This document shows, in pieces, positions 1 through 5,446 of a stretch of 10,126 nucleotides of DNA. Numbering within the stretch: the first letter of the stretch is position 1; each line of letters begins with the position of its first letter. This DNA comes from JBDTLH01 sp039934875 (GTDB taxonomy: Bacteria; Acidobacteriota; Terriglobia; Terriglobales; Acidobacteriaceae): NCBI GenBank assembly GCA_039934875.1, contig JBDTLH010000051.1, forward strand, positions 1 to 10,126. The letters run 5' to 3'. Made by a program: the position numbers and the translations under genes. The notes under the pieces are model-generated. The model was given only the letters and a program-made list of their open reading frames with translations. It was not told the origin of the DNA and searched no databases.

Positions 1-571
1 GGAAGCCGCGCGGGTCGCGGGCGGCAAAGACCCGGTCGCGAGTCATCATCACTAGCGAGAACGCGCCTTCAATGCGACGCAGGGCATCGCAAATGGCCTC
101 GACCAGCGTAACCTCTTTAGATTGAGCGATTAGATGGACGATGACCTCGGTATCGCTGGTGGTCTGGAAGATGCTGCCCGCGTGCTCCAGCTTCTCCCGG
201 ATATGCTGCGCGTTGACGATGTTGCCGTTGTGCGCCAGCGAGATCATGCCCTTATTGCAGTCCACGCGAATCGGCTGGGCGTTCAATAGCGCCGAATCGC
301 CGGTGGTGGAATAGCGGGTATGACCGATAGCTATAGTTCCCGGCAGGCGCTTGAGCACGTCCTCCGTGAAGATGTCCACGACCAGGCCCATTGCCTTGAT
401 GTTATAGAGGGTCTTGCCGTCGGAGGAGGACATGCCGGCAGACTCCTGCCCGCGATGCTGGAGGGCATGCAGACCGAGATAGCCAAGCTTTGAGGCTTCG
501 GGGTTCTGGTACACGGCCACGACGCCGCACTCTTCGTGCAGCTTGTCGTCGGTGAACGGATTCGTCGTCAA
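1..571 (-). CDS. purF: Amidophosphoribosyltransferase (PurF), N-terminal 190 residues, cut by the window edge
   Basis: PurF catalyses the first committed step of purine synthesis in the cytoplasm, moving ammonia from glutamine to PRPP to give phosphoribosylamine. Only the type II (Ntn) glutamine amidotransferase domain is visible; the phosphoribosyltransferase domain lies beyond the left edge. Seen: the nucleophile Cys15 in EECGVVAVY, QHRGQESAG (residues 39-47), GHTRYSTTG (83-91, glutamine-binding Arg86), HNGNIVN (114-120, oxyanion Asn115/Gly116) and SDTE (139-142). The 14 residues before Cys15 resemble the short propeptide removed in Bacillus-type PurF (inference). The start is TTG at 569-571: an in-frame TAG lies seven codons upstream, no ATG lies between, and a GGGAGGA ribosome-binding site (579-585) sits 7 nt upstream. 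The gene follows purL by 66 nt on the same strand, so the two are probably co-transcribed. The family call is secure, and the TTG start is well supported. Confidence 0.96.
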   Translation of the reverse strand, partial: MTTNPFTDDKLHEECGVVAVYQNPEASKLGYLGLHALQHRGQESAGMSSSDGKTLYNIKAMGLVVDIFTEDVLKRLPGTIAIGHTRYSTTGDSALLNAQPIRVDCNKGMISLAHNGNIVNAQHIREKLEHAGSIFQTTSDTEVIVHLIAQSKEVTLVEAICDALRRIEGAFSLVMMTRDRVFAARDPRGF

Positions 572-578
572 GTCGGTG

Positions 579-599
579 TCCTCCCGGCGCTAAAGCGCC
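579..599 (-). promoter_or_regulatory. purF ribosome-binding site abutted by a small hairpin
   Basis: On the minus strand a strong Shine-Dalgarno GGGAGGA (579-585) lies 7 nt before the TTG start of purF. Directly 5' of it is the perfect palindrome GGCGCTTTAGCGCC (586-599), which can fold as a 5-6 bp stem ending one base away from the Shine-Dalgarno. The sites are read from sequence. A translational effect, such as keeping the site open or stacking on it, is inference. No U-tract follows, so this is not an intrinsic terminator. Confidence 0.6.
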
Positions 600-616
600 T
601 GTTTTTACCACCTAAT

Positions 617-636
617 CCCCCACCTAAAGATGGGGG
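617..636 (-). repeat. Hairpin in the purL-purF spacer
   Basis: CCCCCA (617-622) and TGGGGG (631-636) form a perfect 6-bp stem with an 8-nt loop, one base beyond the purL stop codon. No run of U follows on the minus strand (the next bases are ATTAGGTGGT), so it is unlikely to terminate transcription before purF. A role as an mRNA-stabilising or processing stem, or as part of a dispersed repeat, is possible. Confidence 0.5.
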
Positions 637-673
637 TCTACCACCCCGACTTCGGGTCTACCGCCCCGAGGGC
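634..673 (-). repeat. 20-bp tandem duplication at the purL 3' end
   Basis: Two adjacent 20-bp units (634-653 and 654-673) share GGGTCTACC followed by A or G and then CCCCGA, so 15 of the first 16 bases match. The units differ only at that middle base and in the last few bases. Because 20 is not a multiple of three, the same TAGAC string is read as Val-Asp in one copy and supplies the TAG stop of purL in the other. The last few residues of PurL are therefore encoded by duplicated DNA. Confidence 0.6.
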
Positions 674-3040
674 CTGCTCGAGCGCGTCTCCCCAAGCCGA
701 CTTTAGCTCAGAAATATCAGCGTGGATAGCGGTTTTAGTGTTTATGCGAATTTCCAGGGAATCGGCGACGGTTATACCCAGCAGAGAGACGTTTACACCA
801 TACCGGGTGGCCATCTTTTGGATGTCTTCGCTGTGGGATGGGTCGCAGGAGACTACGATGCGGGAGGCGCTTTCGGCGAAAAGTAGTTCAGCCCACCTTT
901 CGCGAACCCACCCTTCCCCTTCGCTTCGCTCAGGGTCAGGATGGGGCACCCAAGGAATCTCGACACTCGCTCCGATATTGTGGAGGAAGGTGGATTCCGC
1001 GAGGGCGACGGCGAGGCCACCATCGGAGCAGTCATGCGCGGATTTGAGTTGCCCGGCGTTGATGAGTTCGAGGATGCATTTCTGCAATGCGGCTTCGCGG
1101 GCGAGATCAAGCGCGGGAGGAGCGCCCCACACTGCGCCTAGGATTTCTTTTGCGTATTCGGAGGAGCCGAAGCTGTCGTCGGAGTTTTCGGTCTCCGACG
1201 CGGCAGAGAGCAGCAGAATATCGTCGCCTTCGCCGACAAAAGCTGATTTCACGCTGCGGCTGATATCTTCAATAATGCCCACGATGCCGATGACCGGGGT
1301 GGGATAGATGCCTTCCCCCAGCGTCTCGTTATAGAGGCTGACGTTGCCTCCGGTGATGGGGGTCGCGAGCGCGGTGCAGGCTTCGGCGATGCCGTCAATG
1401 GCGTCGGAGAGCTGGCGCATGATTTGCGGCTTCTCGGGGTTGCCGAAGTTGAGGCAATTGGTGGCTGCCACCGGAGTCGCTCCGGTACAGGCGACATTGC
1501 GCGCGGCTTCGGCGACCGCATGTTGCGCACCCAGTTTGGGGTCCAGATAGCACCAGCGGCTATTGCCGTCGAGCGCCATGGCGAGTCCGCGCCTGGTTCC
1601 CTTGATGCGCATCACGCCGCCGTCACTATCAGCGCCCGGACCGGTGACGGTGTTGGTCTGCACCATGGTGTCGTATTGCTCGAAGATCCAACGCTTGGAG
1701 CAGATGTTCAGAGAGGCGAGAAGCTGCTTGAGATCGGCGGTACAATCCCGCTGCGCATTCAGGTCGATATGCGCAGGCACGGTTGCCGGAAGAGGCGATT
1801 GCCACTCGCCGATGGGACGGTGGTAGAGAGGGGCATCGTCGGTGAGCGAAGTGTTGGGAATTTCGGCGATCACCTGTCCGCTTTTGAGGACGCGCATGGT
1901 GTTCTGGGGGATGACCTGGCCCACGGTTACGGCGTCGAGTCCCCACTTTTCAAAGACGGTGAAGACCTCTTGCTCGCGGCCTTTGTCGGCGACCAGCAAC
2001 ATGCGCTCCTGCGATTCGGAGAGCATGATCTCGTAAGCAGTCATGCCGGTTTCGCGCTGGGGCACGAGGTCGAGCTCGATCTCGACGCCGACTGCGCCGC
2101 GCGCGCCCATCTCGCAGGTGGAGCAGGTGAGTCCGGCTGCGCCCATATCCTGAATACCAACAATGGCGCCCGTGCGCATGGCTTCGAGGCAGGCTTCGAG
2201 CAGGAGTTTTTCGAGAAAGGGATCGCCCATCTGCACGTTGGGGCGCTTCTGCTCCGAGCCTGCGGTGAATTCCGCGCTCGCCATAGTCGCGCCGTGGATG
2301 CCGTCGCGTCCGGTCTTGGCGCCGACATAGATCACGGGATTGCCGATACCGGCGGCTTTGGCATAGAAGATTTCGTCGCGGCGGACGAGTCCGAGGGCGA
2401 AGGCGTTGACCAGCGGGTTGCCGGAGTAACAGGGCTCGAAGCGGGTCTCGCCGCCGAGGTTGGGGACGCCGAAGCAGTTGCCGTAGTGGGCGACGCCGCT
2501 GACCACGCCTTCGAGGATGGAGTGGTTTTTGTGGAGGGTGTCCGCTGGCGAGCCGCCGGTGCCACGGGCGAGGGGGCCGAAGCGCAGGGAATCCATGACG
2601 GCGAGGGGGCGCGCGCCCATGGTGAAGATGTCGCGCAGGATGCCGCCGACTCCGGTGGCTGCGCCTTGAAACGGCTCGATATATGAAGGATGGTTATGCG
2701 ATTCGATCTTGAAGGCGCATGCCCATCCGTCGCCGATGTCGATGATGCCGGCATTCTCGCCCGGCCCTTGCACCACCAGCTTGGAGCGCGTGGGCAGGCG
2801 CTTCAAATGCACGCGCGAAGATTTGTAGGAGCAGTGCTCGCTCCACATCACGCTGTAGATGCCAAGCTCGGTGATGGTGGGAGTTCGTCCGAGGGCCTGC
2901 TTGATGCGGGCGTATTCGTCGGGCGTGAGGCCGTGCTCTTTGAGCAGCGCCGGGAGATGCGTCGCGTCTTCGGGGATGGGAGGCTCTCCCATCGTTAAAG
3001 TGAACGTGTTAGTACGGGGTGCTTCAGTGGTTTGCGGCAT
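638..3040 (-). CDS. purL: Phosphoribosylformylglycinamidine (FGAM) synthase, subunit PurL
   Basis: PurL converts FGAR, ATP and ammonia to FGAM in step 4 of purine synthesis. It is the Bacillus-type 'small' PurL, which works with PurS and the glutaminase PurQ; neither is in the window. Seen in the 800 residues: SEHCSYK at 67-73 with the conserved His69, the KIESHNHPS nucleotide-binding block at 111-119, GAATGVGGILRD, YVGAKTGRDGIHGAT, GIQDMGAAGL, and later SAHDCSDGGLAVALAES, LLFAESASRIVVS. The family is about 740 residues in B. subtilis. Part of the excess is a 21-residue insert at 696-716 lying between conserved segments. The ATG at 3040 has no clear Shine-Dalgarno; an in-frame ATG at 2992 (Met17) would give an N-terminus closer to B. 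subtilis PurL and is a real alternative. purF follows 66 nt downstream. Function is very likely intact, since all core motifs are present. Confidence 0.97.
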   Translation of the reverse strand: MPQTTEAPRTNTFTLTMGEPPIPEDATHLPALLKEHGLTPDEYARIKQALGRTPTITELGIYSVMWSEHCSYKSSRVHLKRLPTRSKLVVQGPGENAGIIDIGDGWACAFKIESHNHPSYIEPFQGAATGVGGILRDIFTMGARPLAVMDSLRFGPLARGTGGSPADTLHKNHSILEGVVSGVAHYGNCFGVPNLGGETRFEPCYSGNPLVNAFALGLVRRDEIFYAKAAGIGNPVIYVGAKTGRDGIHGATMASAEFTAGSEQKRPNVQMGDPFLEKLLLEACLEAMRTGAIVGIQDMGAAGLTCSTCEMGARGAVGVEIELDLVPQRETGMTAYEIMLSESQERMLLVADKGREQEVFTVFEKWGLDAVTVGQVIPQNTMRVLKSGQVIAEIPNTSLTDDAPLYHRPIGEWQSPLPATVPAHIDLNAQRDCTADLKQLLASLNICSKRWIFEQYDTMVQTNTVTGPGADSDGGVMRIKGTRRGLAMALDGNSRWCYLDPKLGAQHAVAEAARNVACTGATPVAATNCLNFGNPEKPQIMRQLSDAIDGIAEACTALATPITGGNVSLYNETLGEGIYPTPVIGIVGIIEDISRSVKSAFVGEGDDILLLSAASETENSDDSFGSSEYAKEILGAVWGAPPALDLAREAALQKCILELINAGQLKSAHDCSDGGLAVALAESTFLHNIGASVEIPWVPHPDPERSEGEGWVRERWAELLFAESASRIVVSCDPSHSEDIQKMATRYGVNVSLLGITVADSLEIRINTKTAIHADISELKSAWGDALEQALGAVDPKSGW
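893..955 (-). repeat. REP-like element inserted in frame within purL
   Basis: This stretch encodes residues 696-716 of PurL (a DPERSEGEG core flanked by WVPHP and WVRERW). From memory of B. subtilis PurL, the two conserved flanks (GASVEI and ELLFAES) are separated there by only about 4-5 residues, so roughly 17 are extra. The DNA contains CCCTGAGCGAAGCGAAGGG, resembling the dispersed CCTGAGCGAAGCGAAGG repeat I know from acidobacterial and other genomes. It also has CCCACC copies flanking the palindromic TTCGCGAA. The insert is read from sequence; membership of a repeat family is recognition without a search. Confidence 0.6.
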
Positions 3041-3063
3041 AGAAGGGACACTTCTATTTTCTC

Positions 3064-3345
3064 ATGGAGGGGCGGTACTTCTTCGACGCAAGGTGTCCCG
3101 TGCGGAAATCCGAGATTGACAAATTCGTTGCGGCAGATCCTGCTCAGAAGGCTGCGATTTATTCTTCGACGACGGTGGTGAGAGGTGAGGGCGGAAGGTT
3201 AGTCGCTTTACCCTGCGATGTAGCGTATAGAGAACAGTTGCGTCTGGGAGCGGAGCATCTGCGCAAGGCCGCCACGTTGAGTCCGGATCCGGCGTTCGCC
3301 AAGTTCCTGCGCGCGCGGCCTTTGCGTGCTCGTGCGGGTAGCTGA
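3064..3345 (+). pseudogene. Probable remnant of an M49-type dipeptidyl peptidase (DPP III-like)
   Basis: This 93-codon reading frame contains a protein-like stretch, including IYSSTTVVRGEGGRLVALP, then AYREQL, EHLRKAATLSPDPAFAKFLRAR. It resembles the N-terminal to middle part of bacterial peptidase M49/DPP III-like proteins, where I expect a phrase such as 'FLRLRADALLTDDYY' next. Here the resemblance stops after FLRAR and a stop follows within ten codons. A Cys replaces the Tyr expected after ALP, consistent with drift. No zinc motif (HEXXGH) is present, and the family is normally several hundred residues long. No Shine-Dalgarno precedes the ATG, and the frame is open only back to 3043. I read it as a decayed fragment in the divergent gap between purL and the atp operon. 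It could instead be a small unknown gene. The family resemblance is from memory, moderate confidence. Confidence 0.5.
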
Positions 3346-3362
3346 AAATTCAGCCACTCACG

Positions 3363-3391
3363 TTGACCGGAACCGCTGAAATTGATAAAGT
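3363..3391 (+). promoter_or_regulatory. Candidate sigma70 promoter of the atp operon
   Basis: TTGACC (3363-3368, 5 of 6 matches to TTGACA) is separated by exactly 17 nt from TAAAGT (3386-3391, 4 of 6 matches to TATAAT). Transcription would begin near 3398, giving a leader of about 70 nt before the first gene at 3468. It is the best -35/-10 pair I see in the divergent gap, and it points into the operon. Confidence 0.55.
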
Positions 3392-3418
3392 AGTTAGTTC
3401 CCCACCTCGACCGGAACC
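3365..3418 (+). repeat. Direct repeat GACCGGAACC, possible operator half-sites
   Basis: The 10-mer GACCGGAACC occurs at 3365-3374, overlapping the -35 element, and again at 3409-3418, just after the predicted transcription start. The copies are 44 bp apart, about four helical turns. This placement would suit a repressor or activator, but no regulator is identified and chance or local duplication is possible. Confidence 0.35.
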
Positions 3419-3467
3419 ATTCGCAGGAATCCCGCACCACAGCCCCGTCAAGACCCAAAAAAGAAGC

Positions 3468-3935
3468 ATGCAAGAGACTTTAAACCAACTCAGAGGACTC
3501 ATGCTCGGAGCAATTCCGACCATAATTCTCTTTGCGATTACCTTCGCGGCGTATCGCATGATCGTGCATGGCGCTCTGATGCGGACGCTTGCGGAGCGCC
3601 GCGCCCGCACGCAGGGCGCGATGGAACAGGCACAGAGAGACATCGCTTCGGCGGAGGCCAAGACCTCTGAATATGAGAGGCAATTGCGCGAGGCCCGGGC
3701 CCAGGTATATCAGCAGCAGGAGGCGCTGCGCCGCAAGTGGAATGATCAGCGGGCAAGGCTGATGCAGGAGTCGCGCAATGAAGCTGAAGGCCGTGTCAAA
3801 GCTGCTCGCGAGATGATGACGGCTGAGGTCGAGAGGGCAAAGGCTGAGATTCAGCAATCCTCGGAGGCGCTTGCGCAACAGGTGGTGCGCTCGGTGCTCA
3901 AAACGCAACCCCAGCCGCTAGGGGCGGGACGGTAA
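3468..3935 (+). CDS. atpF': F-type ATP synthase subunit b' (first of two b-type peripheral-stalk subunits)
   Basis: Membrane-anchored stalk protein that, with subunit b, holds the F1 head still against the rotor. Seen in 155 residues: one transmembrane helix at about 11-33 (LMLGAIPTIILFAITFAAYR), then a long charged Ala/Glu/Gln/Arg-rich coiled coil with no extra domain, typical of b/b'. I chose ATG 3468 over the upstream TTG at 3363. The TTG lies inside the promoter -35 box, and the extra 35 codons give a Pro-rich stretch unlike any b subunit. The Shine-Dalgarno is weak (AAGAAG just before the ATG). It is the first gene of the operon, and subunit b starts either 2 nt (TTG) or 35 nt (ATG) downstream. 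Calling this copy b' rather than b rests on gene order and on its shorter, plainer sequence. Confidence 0.9.
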   Translation: MQETLNQLRGLMLGAIPTIILFAITFAAYRMIVHGALMRTLAERRARTQGAMEQAQRDIASAEAKTSEYERQLREARAQVYQQQEALRRKWNDQRARLMQESRNEAEGRVKAAREMMTAEVERAKAEIQQSSEALAQQVVRSVLKTQPQPLGAGR

Positions 3936-3970
3936 ACTTGAAGAACCCCATCCATATCTCTTCCAGGGGC

Positions 3971-4711
3971 ATGAAGCGTTCACGCTGGGCGCTGCAGATG
4001 CTATTTATCCTCTCGCTGGTGGTGAGCGCGGCGCCGCGCCATGCGGAGGCCCAATCCACGTCGGCGAGCCAACAACGCGCCAACCAGACTTTGGTCGAAG
4101 AATCAAACCGCGCGGCCAAGAACAAAGAAGCGCTTAAAGAAGAACAGAAAGAAGCGCCGGATGAAAATGCGGCGTTCCGCTACTCCAAATCCGTAACCTG
4201 GTTTTCCAATCACACCGGCATGAACGTGAAGACCGGTTATTGGGTCTTCACCTCGATCAACTTCGTGATCATTGCATGGCTGTTGATCTGGGGCTGGGCG
4301 AAGTTTTGGCCGAGCTTTGTGCGCGGTCGCAATCAGCGAATCATTCACGCGCTCGAAGAGGCGCGCCACACCAGCGCAGAAGCGCAGCGCCGGTTAAGCG
4401 GCATCGAATTGCGGCTGGCCAAACTCGACAGCGAGATTGCCGCTATGAAGGACCGCGCCAATGTCGAGGGGGAGGCGGAGGAAGTGCGCATGAAGGCGGC
4501 CAGCGCAGAAGAAAAACAACGTATCTTGCAGGCGGCGGAGCAGGAGATCGCCTCCGCCTCGGCGCAGGCGCGCCGCGATTTGAAAACGTTTGCCGCCGGT
4601 ATCGCAGTCGATCTGGCCCAGACGCGCATCGCGTCTCGCATCGACGCCGACTCGGACGAGCAATTGGTGCGCGAATTTGCTCAGCGCCTGGGCCAGGAGG
4701 GACACGCTTAA
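3971..4711 (+). CDS. atpF: F-type ATP synthase subunit b with signal-peptide-like N-terminus
   Basis: Second peripheral-stalk subunit, longer than usual (246 residues against about 160). Seen from the N-terminus: a signal-peptide-like segment (basic KRSR, hydrophobic core of residues 7-21, then AEA at 25-27 as a possible cleavage site). Next comes a hydrophilic Gln/Glu/Lys-rich linker (about 28-85), a Trp-rich transmembrane helix at about 90-113, then the coiled coil, with a C-terminal helix (FAAGIAVDLAQTRI) resembling the delta-binding region. If residues 1-27 direct export, the linker would be periplasmic and the coiled coil cytoplasmic, which matches normal b topology. An in-frame TTG at 3938, 2 nt after the b' stop, would add 11 residues. 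Neither start has a good Shine-Dalgarno; the ATG is preferred because it gives the classic signal-peptide layout. The stop overlaps the atpH start as TAATG. Confidence 0.92.
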   Translation: MKRSRWALQMLFILSLVVSAAPRHAEAQSTSASQQRANQTLVEESNRAAKNKEALKEEQKEAPDENAAFRYSKSVTWFSNHTGMNVKTGYWVFTSINFVIIAWLLIWGWAKFWPSFVRGRNQRIIHALEEARHTSAEAQRRLSGIELRLAKLDSEIAAMKDRANVEGEAEEVRMKAASAEEKQRILQAAEQEIASASAQARRDLKTFAAGIAVDLAQTRIASRIDADSDEQLVREFAQRLGQEGHA

Positions 4712-5250
4712 TGTCGCTCTTTGCCAGCCGTTACGCCCGCGCCTTCGCCGATGTGGTCATGGACCAGCGCCTCGACCCCAACCAGGTGGCAAGCCAACTG
4801 AAAGAATTGGTTGGATTGGTGGATGGCAGCGCCGATTTGAAAAATGTTTGGGAGAACCCCGGCGTCCCTGCCGACCAGAAGGTGAAACTGCTGGACGCGA
4901 TCGCCGCCCGCGAAGATATGACCAAGTATGTGCGCAACTTCATCGCCGTCCTCATCGAGCACCACCGCATGGGCGCGTTGGGAGAGATTGTGCGGCAGTT
5001 CATCGCGGAGATGGACGCCCGCATGGGCTTTGCTGAAGCGGCAATCACCTCCGCCCGCGAACTGAGGCGCGACGAGCGACGAGCGCTGGAGGCAGAAGTC
5101 GCCAAGGCCACCGGCAAACAGGTGCGGGCCGTCTATGCGGAAGATAAGGCACTGATCGGCGGCGCGGTCGTGAGAGTGGGAAGCACCATCTTTGACGGCT
5201 CCGTCCGCGGACAACTTGCGCGCATCAAAGAGCTGCTGGCCGCGGGTTAG
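4711..5250 (+). CDS. atpH: F-type ATP synthase subunit delta
   Basis: Soluble subunit (179 residues, usual length) that sits on top of the alpha3beta3 head and binds the b/b' stalk. Seen: the family N-terminus SRYARAFADVV, the six-helix N-domain through about residue 105 (YVRNFIAVLIEHHR), and the C-terminal segment with LIGGAVVRVGSTIFDGSVRG, the hallmark of OSCP/delta proteins. The start ATG at 4711 overlaps the atpF stop as TAATG and has a strong AGGAGG 10 nt upstream (4695-4700), so translation is probably coupled to atpF. After the stop comes a 196-nt spacer of heptad repeats before atpA. Confidence 0.97.
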   Translation: MSLFASRYARAFADVVMDQRLDPNQVASQLKELVGLVDGSADLKNVWENPGVPADQKVKLLDAIAAREDMTKYVRNFIAVLIEHHRMGALGEIVRQFIAEMDARMGFAEAAITSARELRRDERRALEAEVAKATGKQVRAVYAEDKALIGGAVVRVGSTIFDGSVRGQLARIKELLAAG

Positions 5251-5446
5251 TAGCTGCTGGCGAATGGCTGCCGGTCACTGGCGGCTGGCTTCAACCGGCA
5301 GGAAATTATTGGCAGCAAGCTAAGCTGGAGCTAACGGCCAAGCCAGAGACCAGAGGCAAATAGCAGCTAGCAATAGCGGCTACAGACAAGAGACACGAAA
5401 GAGCTGCCAGCCGCCAGTAGCTAGCAGCTAGAGACCAGAAGCGAAT
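5251..5446 (+). repeat. Heptad-periodic repeat spacer with inverted arms, atpH-atpA
   Basis: No gene is seen in this 196-bp spacer. Its left arm reads in 7-bp steps ending mostly in GG: ctgctgg, cgaatgg, ctgccgg, tcactgg, cggctgg (5254-5288). Its right arm reads in 7-bp steps, several ending in CCA or CTA: gctgcca, gccgcca, gtagcta, gcagcta, gagacca, gaagcga (5403-5444), ending 2 nt before the atpA ATG. The arms are inverted: ACTGGCGGCTGGC (5277-5289) is perfectly complementary to 5406-5418, and TAGCTGCT (5251-5258) pairs with AGCAGCTA (5423-5430). The middle also shows traces of the 7-bp period. In mRNA this could form a long stem closing a loop of about 115 nt next to the atpA start. No T-tract suggests termination. 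Function unknown. Confidence 0.75.

Noticed and set aside
402..611. 69-codon minus-strand frame at the purF start
   Set aside because: Out of frame with purF, whose conserved amidotransferase motifs lie in another frame over the same DNA.
1424..2686. 420-codon open reading frame on the plus strand opposite purL
   Set aside because: It lies antisense to a fully conserved purL and its product has a His/Gly/Ala/Asp-biased composition typical of a GC-rich shadow frame.
3045..3099. Inverted repeat GGGACAC / GTGTCCC upstream of purL
   Set aside because: Only 7 bp with a 41-nt gap; not distinguishable from chance, and no convincing purL promoter could be placed around it.
3363..3467. N-terminal extension of subunit b' from a TTG at 3363
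   Set aside because: The TTG is within the -35 element and the extra 35 residues are Pro-rich with no resemblance to b-type subunits.
4240..4710. In-frame upstream extension of atpH from 4240
   Set aside because: The first 157 codons overlap atpF in another frame and have no family match; atpH begins at 4711 with a strong Shine-Dalgarno.
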